The notes under the pieces were generated by a model. It was not told where the DNA came from, searched no databases, and was given only the letters and a program-made list of their open reading frames with translations. A stretch of 39,729 nt of DNA from Tissierellia bacterium (GTDB lineage: Bacteria > Bacillota > Clostridia > Tissierellales > Tepidimicrobiaceae). Position 1 is the stretch's first letter. The number at the start of each line of letters is the position of its first letter. The DNA lies in assembly GCA_012728365.1 (NCBI GenBank), contig JAAYFE010000197.1:1-39729 (forward strand), in the 5' to 3' direction. The position numbers and the translations under genes were made by a program. Positions 31,605-39,729 of the stretch are shown here, piece after piece.

Positions 31605-31841
31605 TCATACCTCCATGAAAAAGTCTTCTTCAGCCAAAGTACCTTGGTCATCTTTAAGCAATATTTTGATCTCGCCTTCCACCTTATTAAGAATATCATT
31701 GCAATACTCATATAAGGCCATGCCTCTCTTAAATTTTTCCAATGAATCCTTTATAGGTAAATTTTCATTTTCTAACTCTTCTATAATTTTCTCTAGTTCT
31801 TCAACAGCTTCCTCAAAAGTCATCTTGCTAATTTCTTTCAT
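31605..31841 (-). CDS. xseB: Exodeoxyribonuclease VII small subunit
   Basis: A 78-residue all-helical protein (TFEEAVEELEKIIEELENENLPIK is cited here in two parts: TFEEAVEELEKII and ELENENLPIKDSLE; then FKRGMALYEYCNDIL), typical of XseB. It binds several copies to XseA to form exonuclease VII. It overlaps the end of xseA by 14 bases and its ATG follows GGGGAG. Confidence 0.95.
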   Translation of the reverse strand: MKEISKMTFEEAVEELEKIIEELENENLPIKDSLEKFKRGMALYEYCNDILNKVEGEIKILLKDDQGTLAEEDFFMEV

Positions 31842-33054
31842 TGCTTAACTCCCCTTTTTTAATATTAACTACCTTTGCTCTAATAATTCCATCTTTTAGC
31901 ATTATATTAAACTCCTCATCAATGCCCAAAAAATCTATAGAAGTAATAACATTTCCATCTAAATCCATCATAATACCATATCCTCTCTCCATGGAGTGCA
32001 AAGGGTTAAGATAGCCAAGGACCTTATATAGCTTGTCAATTTTATCCCTTTTAGATTTTTGACTATATTTAATAGCAAGTATAAGCCTTTTAAACAAATT
32101 ATCCTGTTGTTGCATTATATCCCTTACTCTATTTAATGGACTATAATACTTTAAATCATTATATAAAAAATCCATTTTAGATTTTTTGTTCAATATTATA
32201 GAATCCATTGCACTTATTAGTTTATTTAGTTTTTCCTCCAATTGTTCTAACAATTTTTCCCTTTCTGGTGTTACCATTTCCGCAGCTGCTGAAGGAGTAG
32301 GAGCTCTTAAATCAGCCACAAAATCAGCAATGGTAAAATCTGTTTCATGACCAACAGCTGATACTACAGGCTTATTTAAAGCAAATATTGTCCTGGCTAC
32401 TTTTTCTTCATTAAAGGAAAATAGCTCTTCAATAGAGCCTCCTCCCCTGCCCACTATAATCAAATCAATATCTTCCCTACTATCTAAGTAATTCAGCCCT
32501 TCGCAAATAGAATCTGCAGCGTATACCCCTTGTACCAGGGCAGGATAAATTAGTATATCAACAATTGGAAAACGCCTCTTTATTACAGTTATTATATCCC
32601 TAACTGCTGCTCCTGTAGAAGAAGTAACCACACCAATTTTCTTAGGAAAGGCTGGTAATTCTTTTTTATTAGCTGGTTCAAATAGCCCCTGGGCCTCGAG
32701 TTTGGCTTTTAATTTTTCAAAGGATATATACAGCTCTCCTATACCACTTTTTTCAATATTTGTAGCATAAAGTTGATAGTTTCCTTCTTTTTCATATATA
32801 GAAATATATCCAGTAACTATAACCTTGTCTCCATCCTTCAGAGTCAAATCTAAATTTCTGCTGTAACTCTTAAACATAACACATTTAATTTTACTCTTTT
32901 CATCCTTTAATGAAAAATAGATATGGCCACTATAATGAGGTTTAAAATTAGAAATTTCTCCTTCTACCTTCAAATTGGATAATATCCAGTCGCTAGAAAG
33001 AAGTCTCTTAATATATTGATTTACCTCACTTACACTTAAAGGCTTACTTGTCAC
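31828..33054 (-). CDS. xseA: Exodeoxyribonuclease VII large subunit
   Basis: A 408-residue catalytic subunit that degrades single-stranded DNA. The N-terminal OB-fold (about 1-100) contains SGHIYFSLKD, the nuclease domain contains PKKIGVVTSSTGAA, IIVGRGGGSIEELFSFNEE, AVGHETDFTIADFVADLRAPTPSAAAE, and a coiled coil (about 270-370) leads to the C-terminus RGYGIM. The GTG start lies just after the Kae1-like stop, with AGGTGATA before it. Normal length. Confidence 0.96.
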   Translation of the reverse strand: MTSKPLSVSEVNQYIKRLLSSDWILSNLKVEGEISNFKPHYSGHIYFSLKDEKSKIKCVMFKSYSRNLDLTLKDGDKVIVTGYISIYEKEGNYQLYATNIEKSGIGELYISFEKLKAKLEAQGLFEPANKKELPAFPKKIGVVTSSTGAAVRDIITVIKRRFPIVDILIYPALVQGVYAADSICEGLNYLDSREDIDLIIVGRGGGSIEELFSFNEEKVARTIFALNKPVVSAVGHETDFTIADFVADLRAPTPSAAAEMVTPEREKLLEQLEEKLNKLISAMDSIILNKKSKMDFLYNDLKYYSPLNRVRDIMQQQDNLFKRLILAIKYSQKSKRDKIDKLYKVLGYLNPLHSMERGYGIMMDLDGNVITSIDFLGIDEEFNIMLKDGIIRAKVVNIKKGELSNERN

Positions 33055-33058
33055 ACTA

Positions 33059-34021
33059 TCACCTACTAAATGCTTTTACTTTTCCTAAATATGCTATCCC
33101 TATTGCATTATCAGTACATAATTCAATTTTGGGAAAATAAACAGATATATTTACCCTATTCAATTCTTTTTGTAAAAGTTTCCTAATGGTACTATTGGCA
33201 GCCACTCCTCCAGTAATTAAAATACTATTTATTCCATATATTTTTGAAGCTTTGACAATAATTTCTATTAAATACAAACTAATAGAATTAAAGAAGGTAG
33301 CCAATACATCCTCTGCAATTAACTTGTCATCATGTAAAAGATTTTTAAAATAATTTTCCAAACCAGATAAATTAAACCATGTATCATCTTTTATACTGAT
33401 TGGAATCTTTAGCTCCAATACATTTCCCTTCTTAGACATATCATCCATTTCTTTACCGCAGGGAAAATTAAGGCCCATTTCTACTCCAATTCTATCTATA
33501 AGTTGACCAATGCTTATATCTAAAGTACCACCAATTATATCAATATTAAAGTCACTATTTTTCCTATTTACCAATAAAAGCTCAGTAGTCCCTCCTGAAA
33601 TATGAAGACTTAAAAACTCACTTTTATCCTTTAATTCATTATACATTATACCAGCAGCAATATGACCTTCTTGATGACTAAATTCATAATAGTTAGCCTT
33701 TAAAACTTTAGACATTATAAGAGCCTGTCCTCTACCAACTCTAAAAACGGGCATATAGGATTCTTTAACATTTCTTGGTTTATGGCTACAAGATACAGTA
33801 TATATATTATTAAAATCTATTTGCTCACCTATACTATTAAATAATTCAGGAAAATTATTTACATGCTGAAAAACAGCTTCCTGCTGCCTTAGGCCTTTTT
33901 TTCCCTTATCAACTTTCAATACCTTCCTTAAATCTAAAATTATATTATCCATATCATCTATCAAAGCTATGGAAGTGGTATAGTTCGATGTATCAATTCC
34001 CATAAAATATCTATTCCTCAT
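33059..34021 (-). CDS. Kae1/TsaD-like domain protein (second TsaD-type paralogue)
   Basis: About 320 residues of the ASKHA fold related to TsaD/Kae1 (once called O-sialoglycoprotein endopeptidase). MGIDTSNYTTSIALID begins the fold; the metal-ligand HQEGH is the TsaD HxxxH; GGVAANSTIRKLL and CTDNAIGIA are conserved. However SGGHT of TsaD is here SGGTT, and the usual tsaB/tsaE genes are not adjacent, so it is probably not the main tRNA t6A enzyme. Clostridia carry this gene between nusB and xseA. The ATG at 34021 has GGGG about 6 bases upstream and overlaps nusB by 11 bases; the longest start is a TTG at 34042. Confidence 0.85.
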   Translation of the reverse strand: MRNRYFMGIDTSNYTTSIALIDDMDNIILDLRKVLKVDKGKKGLRQQEAVFQHVNNFPELFNSIGEQIDFNNIYTVSCSHKPRNVKESYMPVFRVGRGQALIMSKVLKANYYEFSHQEGHIAAGIMYNELKDKSEFLSLHISGGTTELLLVNRKNSDFNIDIIGGTLDISIGQLIDRIGVEMGLNFPCGKEMDDMSKKGNVLELKIPISIKDDTWFNLSGLENYFKNLLHDDKLIAEDVLATFFNSISLYLIEIIVKASKIYGINSILITGGVAANSTIRKLLQKELNRVNISVYFPKIELCTDNAIGIAYLGKVKAFSR

Positions 34022-34424
34022 ATTTTCCCCTACTTCTAACAAAACCTCCTAAGACTCCATTAACAAATTTTGCCGATTCATCTGTGCTATATTTTTTTAC
34101 TATTTCAATAGCCTCATTTATGGAAACCTCTACTGGAATATCATCTCTATAAAGCATTTCATAAATGGCTATTCTTAATGTACACAAATCTATTTTAGCT
34201 AATCGACTTATATCCCATCCTTCAACATGTTCTTTTATATAATTATCTATTTTATGTAAATTTTCTACTATTGTATTTGTTGCATCTTCTATATAATCTC
34301 TTTCTAAATCATCAAAGTTATTATTTTCTAAAAATAGTTCCTTTACATCGTTAGAATAATCGGAATTCAATTCCATTTGATATAATAGTTTCATTGTAGA
34401 TTCTCTTGCTCTCTTTCTACCCAT
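34011..34424 (-). CDS. nusB: Transcription antitermination factor NusB
   Basis: A 137-residue all-helical RNA-binding protein that joins NusE in rRNA antitermination complexes. MGRKRARESTMKLLYQMELN, RLAKIDLCTLRIAIYEML and PVEVSINEAIEIVKKYSTDESAKFVNGVLGG are clear NusB signatures (the last shown in pieces: PVEVSINEAIEIVKKY, STDESAKFVNGVLGG). The ATG follows GGGAGG. It begins a transcript through xseAB-ispA, with a good promoter and an upstream terminator. Confidence 0.96.
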   Translation of the reverse strand: MGRKRARESTMKLLYQMELNSDYSNDVKELFLENNNFDDLERDYIEDATNTIVENLHKIDNYIKEHVEGWDISRLAKIDLCTLRIAIYEMLYRDDIPVEVSINEAIEIVKKYSTDESAKFVNGVLGGFVRSRGKYEE

Positions 34425-34460
34425 TTATTTCCTCCCAACCTTATTGTTTTTAGTACATTT

Positions 34461-34489
34461 AATATATCAAAATCTATTTCTTATGGCAA
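34461..34489 (-). promoter_or_regulatory. Sigma-A promoter of the nusB-ispA operon
   Basis: Minus-strand TTGCCA (34484-34489), a 17-base spacer and TATATT (34461-34466) preceded by TGA, an extended -10. It lies about 40 bases before the nusB ATG. Confidence 0.75.
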
Positions 34490-34581
34490 TTATATTAGAA
34501 AGAAATTCTTTAATATTTTTCCCATTAACTATTTTATTACCAACTATATTTCAAGATAAAATTTACTGCTAAACTTAAAAC

Positions 34582-34601
34582 ACCCTCTGTTATCAGAGGG
34601 T
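34582..34601 (-). terminator. Intrinsic terminator after the Asp23-family gene
   Basis: Perfect 8-bp GC-rich stem ACCCTCTG/CAGAGGGT with a 4-base loop just after the stop, followed by GTTTTAAGTTT on the minus strand. Confidence 0.82.
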
Positions 34602-34608
34602 AAATATA

Positions 34609-35007
34609 TTATTTAACTCTTCCTTCTTCCTCAACAACAGGATCTTCTTTAGGCATATTAACTCCTTGAATGTTAACATTAACCTCTACAACATTTAAAC
34701 CTGTCATAGTTTCTACTTTGCTTTTTACATTTTCCTGAACATTTTTAGCAACTTCAGCTATTTTGGTCCCATATTCAACTATTATAAACAAGTCTATAGC
34801 AGCTTCCTTTTCTCCCACTTCAACTTTAACACCTTTAGATAAATTTTTCATTCCTAATATTTCAGTAAAATCACGAGTTTTGCTGCCACTCATTGCATAA
34901 ACACCTTCTACTTCTGTTGCAGCTAAGCCCGCTATAATAGATACAACATCATTAGCTATCTTTACTGTACCATATTTGTACCTATCTTCTCCTGTATTTC
35001 CTGCCAA
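34609..35007 (-). CDS. Asp23/Gls24 family envelope stress response protein (YqhY-like)
   Basis: About 132 residues of the Asp23/Gls24 family. The typical core is VKIANDVVSIIAGLAATEVEGV, here seen as IANDVVSIIAGLA and EVEGVYAM; later VKVEVGEKEAAIDLFIIVEYG and NVVEVNVNIQGV. B. subtilis YqhY sits in the same place before nusB. The TTG at 35007 has GGGAGG 8 bases upstream and is preferred to the GTG at 35016, which overlaps that site. It has its own promoter and terminator, so it is a separate unit from spoIIIA and nusB. Confidence 0.9.
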   Translation of the reverse strand: MAGNTGEDRYKYGTVKIANDVVSIIAGLAATEVEGVYAMSGSKTRDFTEILGMKNLSKGVKVEVGEKEAAIDLFIIVEYGTKIAEVAKNVQENVKSKVETMTGLNVVEVNVNIQGVNMPKEDPVVEEEGRVK

Positions 35008-35043
35008 ATTGGCCACCTCCCAAATCGTATATCTTTTAGAAGT

Positions 35044-35072
35044 ATTATATCAAAGCCTTAGTTTTTTTACAA
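35044..35072 (-). promoter_or_regulatory. Sigma-A promoter of the Asp23-family gene
   Basis: Minus-strand TTGTAA (35067-35072), a 17-base spacer and TATAAT (35044-35049) preceded by TGA. A very good extended -10 promoter between spoIIIAH and the Asp23-family gene. Confidence 0.75.
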
Positions 35073-35078
35073 ACTATT

Positions 35079-35738
35079 CTAATTTTTTTTCATAATATTT
35101 ACATTTTCTGCATCTAGATCTGTTTCACTTAATACTATCTCCAATATTTTAACCACATCTTGTTCTGTTAACTCTTCTTTTCCAACAACAATCTTTGCAT
35201 CATTAGCTGTCAAAAATACTAAGGCTTCCTCAAAACCTTTAGCTTTAATCAGTCCTTCAATAGTTAGTTCTTTTTCTGATAAATTTCCAATTTCCATTAT
35301 TTTTCTTTGGGCTTCAGTTATCATTTCTTGGCTCGAGTTTTCGTTATTAACAATTGCATTTAATCTATCAATTAAACTAGCTCTCAACTTATCTCTCGAT
35401 AGTCTTTGCTCTATAAAATAATTTTTAGATATTAATCTATCTTCACTGCTTATAGTCTGTGAAATTTCCTCTTCAGCCTTTGTTATAATATCATCTAAAC
35501 TATCTGCAGACTCTGAATCTAATATCTCAAAATCATCAATTTCTTCATCTTCTGATAAAGCTGGAACCAGACTTTCATCTGACTGAATTTCCTTTGCCAT
35601 TTCCATTTCTTCATAGTTTTGATAATCACTTGAAACCCTTGCAGATGCTTGTTTAGTTAAATTATGATTTATATACCCTGTCAACACCAGCAAAAGAACC
35701 AATACAATAATAATTGCAGGCTTTTTAATTGTAAACAT
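35079..35738 (-). CDS. spoIIIAH: Stage III sporulation protein AH
   Basis: A 219-residue mother-cell membrane protein that forms the channel with forespore SpoIIQ. One N-terminal transmembrane helix (about 8-24) is followed by an acidic linker and a C-terminal ring-building (YscJ/FliF-like) domain with the conserved AEEEISQTISSEDRLISKNYFIEQRL (positions about 88-113, partial: SKNYFIEQRLSRDKLR). Its ATG follows GGAGGGGG. It is the last gene of the spoIIIA operon. Confidence 0.95.
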   Translation of the reverse strand: MFTIKKPAIIIVLVLLLVLTGYINHNLTKQASARVSSDYQNYEEMEMAKEIQSDESLVPALSEDEEIDDFEILDSESADSLDDIITKAEEEISQTISSEDRLISKNYFIEQRLSRDKLRASLIDRLNAIVNNENSSQEMITEAQRKIMEIGNLSEKELTIEGLIKAKGFEEALVFLTANDAKIVVGKEELTEQDVVKILEIVLSETDLDAENVNIMKKN

Positions 35739-35750
35739 ATTATCCCCCTC

Positions 35751-36329
35751 CTATTTTCTGGAATATACTTCAACCCTGTTTCCAGGTATGCCCAACGCAG
35801 TTTTAACAGCCTCATATAATATTTCTTTTACATGCAAATCTTCAGCTCCTTCTGCAATTACAATTACTCCTTTAATTGTAGGCTTTATCTCTTTTAGTAC
35901 AATTGGAGAACCCTCCTCTCCTGTAACTAATTGAATTGTCATATCCTCTCTTATTATTTCCCTGGTTCCCCCTTGAGAATCAGTTTCTTTAGTAGTTTCG
36001 TTGTTTTTTGTTGTATTAAAGGCAGGCACAATTTCTGTTGTTTCTTCTAGTGTAATCATTACTTTAACTTCTCCTACTCCTTTAAGTTGACTAAGAATAT
36101 CCTCTAGTTTCCTTTCTAAATAAGTACTATAATCTGATGGCACACTATAGACTGATTCTTCATTTTTATTTTCATTAATATCCACCCTTTTGTTTTTTCC
36201 AGTATTCATTATATCTGCAAATATAAGTATCATAATCCCTATTATAAATACTATTAAAATATTCCTGATAAATTGATTATTGTTGGTTTTTTTTAAGTAT
36301 TCATTAAATTTATTAATTAGATTTTCCAC
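35751..36329 (-). CDS. spoIIIAG: Stage III sporulation protein AG
   Basis: About 192 residues. One transmembrane helix (about 20-38) and a periplasm-like domain with VPSDYSTYLERKLEDILSQL then VGEVKVMITLEET and IKGVIVIAEGAEDLHVKEIL. SpoIIIAG oligomerises into a ring in the mother-cell to forespore channel. The GTG at 36329 has AAGGTG 6 bases upstream; the longer GTG at 36338 lies too close to that site. It overlaps spoIIIAF by 17 to 26 bases. Confidence 0.93.
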   Translation of the reverse strand: MENLINKFNEYLKKTNNNQFIRNILIVFIIGIMILIFADIMNTGKNKRVDINENKNEESVYSVPSDYSTYLERKLEDILSQLKGVGEVKVMITLEETTEIVPAFNTTKNNETTKETDSQGGTREIIREDMTIQLVTGEEGSPIVLKEIKPTIKGVIVIAEGAEDLHVKEILYEAVKTALGIPGNRVEVYSRK

Positions 36330-36960
36330 CTTTTTCACCTTCTCCCATAGTATTTATGAAAACTTTTATATTATCTTTTGATACCTTATATCTGTCATGC
36401 AAATATTCAATAATTTTTTCTTTTTCAGCAGTCAGACTAAGGTCTTCATTTTTCTCTTGGTTTTTAAGAGAAATTTCTTCTATATTAATTACTTTTATGG
36501 AATCATCCCCTTCTATATTCTCATTTTTTTTATCTTTTAAAACTATTTCCACATCCTTTATGTTCCCAAAATTTATATCATCTTCATATATTGATATGTT
36601 TATTGTGGAAATATCATAGTCTGTTACTTCTTTTAATATTTGTGAAACATCAGCTTTTATCTTATTAATATAAAGTTCCTTAATTTGATTTTCCTGGACT
36701 AAAAGAATTTTTTCATTATCATAATTTTGAATTTCTATTTCTTCAACAATATTCCTAAAAATTTCCTTTTCTATATCATAATGTCTATCTAGTAATTTTA
36801 CTATGGGTGTAACAACAACAATTATTATTAAAAACCCTATAAACATATTTACATACTTTTTTAAATTACTATTTGGGATTACAATTTCTAATATGGATAT
36901 TACTATGAAAATCATTACTACAGTCTTGATCCATTGGCTTATAAAATTAATTAGACCCAT
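36313..36960 (-). CDS. spoIIIAF: Stage III sporulation protein AF
   Basis: About 215 residues with two N-terminal transmembrane helices (GLINFISQWIK and MFIGFLIIIVVVTPI) and a soluble C-terminal domain that in Bacillus folds like a ring-building motif. It begins MGLINF, like the Bacillus MSFLTEW start; the ATG at 36960 has AGGTGA 5 bases upstream, while the longer GTG at 36969 overlaps that site. It is part of the spoIIIA operon. Confidence 0.93.
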   Translation of the reverse strand: MGLINFISQWIKTVVMIFIVISILEIVIPNSNLKKYVNMFIGFLIIIVVVTPIVKLLDRHYDIEKEIFRNIVEEIEIQNYDNEKILLVQENQIKELYINKIKADVSQILKEVTDYDISTINISIYEDDINFGNIKDVEIVLKDKKNENIEGDDSIKVINIEEISLKNQEKNEDLSLTAEKEKIIEYLHDRYKVSKDNIKVFINTMGEGEKGGKSN

Positions 36961-36969
36961 TACCATCAC

Positions 36970-38175
36970 CTACCTAAACATCAGTGCTGCATTTCCTGCT
37001 TCAACTATTACAGTAATTGTAATAAAAAACATTGTTGCTGCTGAAATTATACCTACTAATACCATAGTCAAATCCTTGGAAACCCCATCTAAACAGGCTA
37101 ATATATTATCAGATACAATAGGCTGAACTAATGCTGCTATTAGCTTATAAATAAATATTAAAACAAATATTTGTATTGCAGGAAAGAGAATTATTAAAAA
37201 TAATACTATTAATCCTACCATACCTAGTCCATTTTTTAGTATGGCTGAACCTCCTACTACCGTTTCCACTGCATCTGATAAGAACTTTCCTATAATAGGT
37301 ATAAAATTATCTACTGCAAATTTAGCAGTCCTAATTGTAATTCCATCTACATTAGAGCCAATTCCATATATTGTAATAATTGCAATGAAAATTGTAAAAG
37401 ATACACCTAACAAAACTACAACTATTTGTCGCAACAATTGTGAAAGCTTTGTAAATTGGGTCTTTTGCGAGATATTGCTTATAATGCCTACTATAAAAGT
37501 AAAAAATATTAGAGGAAAAACTACAGTTTTTATCATGTTTCCAATGATATTCACTACCCCAATAATGACTGGATGAAAAAGAAATCTTGTACCAAAGCCA
37601 CTTACTGCAGTTAGCAATGCTAATAATATAGGTAATAATACTTCCATAAAATTAACCATCCTTATTACCGTGTCCTTAGCTAAATCTATTGCCATAACAA
37701 AACTATTTATAAGCATCATAGATAGTATAATATAACAGGCATATTGTCCTAATTGGGCTATATTATCTTTTTCAAAACTTGTTTGTAGATTCATTAAAAT
37801 TGAGCATGCAATTGCAATAATAAGTATTTGTGCTACTAAACCTATATTATCTACAATTTCAGTAATAAAAGTTTTCAGTATTCCTTTAAGCATACTATTA
37901 ATATCAAAGGTAACATCTCCACCTATGATTGATAGCACGTATTCTTTAAAATTCATTTTTGGAAAATATTTTTCATTTGTTCTTATTAGATCTTCTAATA
38001 CAAGCTCCAATTCCTTAATATTTAAGTTATCTAACTGCTTACTATAAAAATCTTCTATTATATTCTTATCTTCCACTGTATCCAATTCATCCATAAAATT
38101 TTGGGAGTATACATAACTACATGACACTAATAAAAATAAGATTATAAAACATATTGTTCTCTTGTTTATTATCAT
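36970..38175 (-). CDS. spoIIIAE: Stage III sporulation protein AE
   Basis: A 401-residue polytopic membrane protein with a cleavable signal peptide (1-25) and about seven transmembrane segments. It is the main integral membrane channel component of the SpoIIIA complex. The conserved GTRFLFHPVIIGVVN, VDNFIPIIGKFLSDAVETVVGG and CLDGVSKDLTMV stretches are seen. The ATG follows GGTGGATAAGA. It overlaps no neighbour and sits between spoIIIAD and spoIIIAF. Confidence 0.96.
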   Translation of the reverse strand: MIINKRTICFIILFLLVSCSYVYSQNFMDELDTVEDKNIIEDFYSKQLDNLNIKELELVLEDLIRTNEKYFPKMNFKEYVLSIIGGDVTFDINSMLKGILKTFITEIVDNIGLVAQILIIAIACSILMNLQTSFEKDNIAQLGQYACYIILSMMLINSFVMAIDLAKDTVIRMVNFMEVLLPILLALLTAVSGFGTRFLFHPVIIGVVNIIGNMIKTVVFPLIFFTFIVGIISNISQKTQFTKLSQLLRQIVVVLLGVSFTIFIAIITIYGIGSNVDGITIRTAKFAVDNFIPIIGKFLSDAVETVVGGSAILKNGLGMVGLIVLFLIILFPAIQIFVLIFIYKLIAALVQPIVSDNILACLDGVSKDLTMVLVGIISAATMFFITITVIVEAGNAALMFR

Positions 38176-38188
38176 TCTTATCCACCTT

Positions 38189-38578
38189 TTATGGGAGTAT
38201 TTTTAATATTAAATCCAATAAGGCTAAAATAATAGGCATGGCTAACACCATCATTATGACCTTGCCACCTAATTCAATTTTAGAAGCTATAGCATTTTCT
38301 CCTGCATCCCTTGATATTTGAGCTCCAAATTCTACTATGTATGCAATACCTATTATCTTTAATATGGTAGAAAAATAGGTAAATTCCATATTAGCATTTC
38401 TAGATAAATTACTTAAGGTATCTATAATGTATTTGATCTTGTCAATTACCATTGAAAATATAATTAGCCCTGTAATTACACTAACAATTAGTGCAAACTC
38501 TGACCTATTTGACTGTTTAAGGAGAACTACCAATATAGTCGATATGATTCCAATACCTACAATTTGTACTATTTCCAT
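38189..38578 (-). CDS. spoIIIAD: Stage III sporulation protein AD
   Basis: A 129-residue membrane protein with four hydrophobic segments (near 3-18, 27-45, 67-85 and 107-126) and the conserved RDAGENAIASKIELGGKV and FGAQISRDAG region. A partner of SpoIIIAE. The ATG and its ribosome binding site follow spoIIIAC by 15 bases. Confidence 0.95.
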   Translation of the reverse strand: MEIVQIVGIGIISTILVVLLKQSNRSEFALIVSVITGLIIFSMVIDKIKYIIDTLSNLSRNANMEFTYFSTILKIIGIAYIVEFGAQISRDAGENAIASKIELGGKVIMMVLAMPIILALLDLILKILP

Positions 38579-38593
38579 AATATCCCATCCTAT

Positions 38594-38791
38594 TTAATAC
38601 AAGTGGAATATGGCTCTGATATTATCAAAAAGCCTTGAAATAAGATTTATTACCATTCCAAATACAATAATGACACCTACTAATGTTACTATATATGAAA
38701 ACTCCTTTTTATCAGCCTTATCTAAAATAATATTGAGTATCCCTAGTAATATACCTATACTTGCTATCTTAAATATTAAACTTATATCCAT
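38594..38791 (-). CDS. spoIIIAC: Stage III sporulation protein AC
   Basis: A 65-residue membrane protein with two transmembrane helices (5-22 and 31-50), similar to SpoIIIAC (MDISLIFKIASIGILLGILN). The typical short length fits. AGAGGAG precedes the ATG. Third in the spoIIIA order. Confidence 0.95.
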   Translation of the reverse strand: MDISLIFKIASIGILLGILNIILDKADKKEFSYIVTLVGVIIVFGMVINLISRLFDNIRAIFHLY

Positions 38792-38804
38792 AGGTTCCTC
38801 TCCT

Positions 38805-39329
38805 CTAAAATAGTATTATTACAATGGCAATTCCCATTAAAATGCCTAAATTTTTATACATCCTTTCATTTTTATCCCGTTCTTTCTTAGCATCCTTTTG
38901 CAATAACTGGATCTGGTTTAATATAATTCTGAAGTTTTTTTCTTGGTCTTGTCTATCTGATGAACCTAATACTCTCCCTAGAGATAAAAAGAGTTCAATA
39001 TCTTCATCCTTAAAATTTAATTTTTCTTTTATTTCTCCTGCTATAATTGAAAAACTATTGAAGACATCACCCTCCTTTTCCATTAAAAGTTGGGTTCTTA
39101 TTTTTTCAAATATAAAGGATACTTTTTTATTTCCTTTTTTATATACATTAGATAATGCCTCTGGTAAAGGACAGGCACCATAAACAATTTCAGTTTCAAG
39201 TATTTTTATACAGTGTTCTAATAAAAGCAGGTTTTCCATTCGCTTTGAATATCTATTTCCATAATAAAAACCCAACATAGTAGATGAGAATACAATCAAA
39301 AATCCTCCTAAAAGTTTCAAGGCAATCAT
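38805..39329 (-). CDS. spoIIIAB: Stage III sporulation protein AB
   Basis: About 174 residues, soluble with an N-terminal transmembrane helix (ALKLLGGFLIVFSSTMLGF) and a C-terminal hydrophobic helix (NLGILMGIAIVIILF). The middle is helical; the family resembles GspF-type proteins. Its ATG at 39329 follows GGGGTGA; the longer frame to 39374 runs into spoIIIAA. It follows the spoIIIAA stop by 4 bases. Confidence 0.95.
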   Translation of the reverse strand: MIALKLLGGFLIVFSSTMLGFYYGNRYSKRMENLLLLEHCIKILETEIVYGACPLPEALSNVYKKGNKKVSFIFEKIRTQLLMEKEGDVFNSFSIIAGEIKEKLNFKDEDIELFLSLGRVLGSSDRQDQEKNFRIILNQIQLLQKDAKKERDKNERMYKNLGILMGIAIVIILF

Positions 39330-39333
39330 CAGA

Positions 39334-39729
39334 TCACCCCTTTTCCATATTAACTGGATTAAATGTCTCTCCATCTATTATTTTTTTCACAGTACCTACT
39401 CCTAAGGAATTATCTAAAAATATATATCTTTTAAAGATCCTTTCATTTATTAATATACTCAAGCTTCGTCTAGACATAAGATCTTCCACAGAGCTACCAT
39501 GAACTGTAGCTATTATTTTAACCCCTGCCTTTATTATTTCGTGTATAGCTTCTACGTCAGCTATACTACCAATTTCATCCATGGCTATAATTTCTGGAGA
39601 CATGGCCCTCAAAAGCATCATAGTACCATCTTGTTTATTGCAACCATCCAATACATCTGTTCTTGGGCCAATATCATGCTGAGGTACACCGTTATACATT
39701 CCAGCAATTTCTGACCTTTCATCTATAAC
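39334..39729 (-). CDS. spoIIIAA: Stage III sporulation protein AA, ATPase, 3' part only
   Basis: The last 131 residues of SpoIIIAA, an AAA+/secretion-type ATPase that energises the SpoIIIA channel. The visible part starts VIDERSEIAGMYNGVPQHDI (Walker B Asp-Glu), then RTDVLDGCNKQDGTMMLLRA, SPEIIAMDEIG (a second acidic site), ATVHGSS (sensor) and RRSLSILINERIFKRY. The Walker A lies beyond the right edge of the window. It is in frame with no stop up to base 39729. Confidence 0.95.
   Translation of the reverse strand, partial: VIDERSEIAGMYNGVPQHDIGPRTDVLDGCNKQDGTMMLLRAMSPEIIAMDEIGSIADVEAIHEIIKAGVKIIATVHGSSVEDLMSRRSLSILINERIFKRYIFLDNSLGVGTVKKIIDGETFNPVNMEKG

Noticed and set aside
33059..34021. 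Annotation as a glycoprotein endopeptidase (M22 protease)
   Set aside because: The old name rests on a historical assay of the family; Kae1/TsaD proteins are ATP-binding enzymes and no protease motif is visible.
1..39729. A novel defence, toxin-antitoxin, mobile or CRISPR system
   Set aside because: No direct-repeat arrays, transposase, integrase other than XerD, or toxin-like small genes; gene content is conserved core chromosome with even composition.

Overview
The window reads as a chromosomal core region from an anaerobic, endospore-forming, AT-rich Firmicute of the Clostridia type. The grounds are the spoIIIA operon, spoIVB, spo0A, spoIIM, dacF, dacB and ytfJ homologues, ferredoxin-dependent 2-oxoacid oxidoreductase genes, an IspH-S1 fusion gene, strong AGGAGG-type ribosome binding sites, and frequent TTG and GTG starts. 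Every gene I accept lies on the minus strand, so the text below follows transcription from high to low coordinates. I see no tRNA, rRNA, CRISPR array, transposon or prophage, and no gap between genes longer than about 230 bases.

Right end (39729-30732): the 3' end of spoIIIAA, then spoIIIAB-AC-AD-AE-AF-AG-AH, the forespore-mother cell channel complex. After it come an Asp23-family gene with its own promoter, then nusB, a Kae1/TsaD-like gene, xseA, xseB and ispA, which end in a strong terminator.

Middle (30620-18200): tlyA is split by a frameshift in an (AT)6 tract. It is followed by argR, recN, spoIVB, and spo0A behind a near-consensus sigma-H promoter overlapped by a Spo0A box. Next come steA-like and steB/MctB-like genes, a GT2 glycosyltransferase, a GT4 (MraY/WecA-like) enzyme, a DUF3866 gene, a Nudix hydrolase, spoIIM and a xerD-like recombinase that lacks two canonical catalytic residues.

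Left part (18195-8585): pyrimidine-nucleoside phosphorylase, dacF, a site-2 (M50) protease, scpA-scpB, a DUF2953 gene, ytfJ, dacB, an RluB-type pseudouridine synthase, an rRNA methyltransferase-like gene and a carboxyltransferase (OadA/PycB-like) without a biotin domain.

Left end (8443-1): a korDABC operon for a 2-oxoacid:ferredoxin oxidoreductase with an RpiR-type regulator as its last gene. Then a histidine phosphatase, a small unknown membrane-anchored protein, aroH, cmk, plsC and a long ispH-S1 fusion that runs off the left edge.

The genes fall into several co-transcribed blocks separated by clear intrinsic terminators. Gene order is close to Bacillus subtilis in several stretches (spoIIIA...nusB...xseAB-ispA-tlyA-argR-recN-spoIVB-spo0A; nudF-spoIIM-xerD...dacF; scpAB-dacB-rluB). 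It also resembles the Mycobacterium tlyA-recN-steA-steB-nudix-xerD-scpAB-rluB-cmk order. I did not find a clearly new defence or mobile system. The strongest oddities are the tlyA frameshift, the XerD substitutions, the spo0A promoter architecture and the deep synteny around SteA/SteB.
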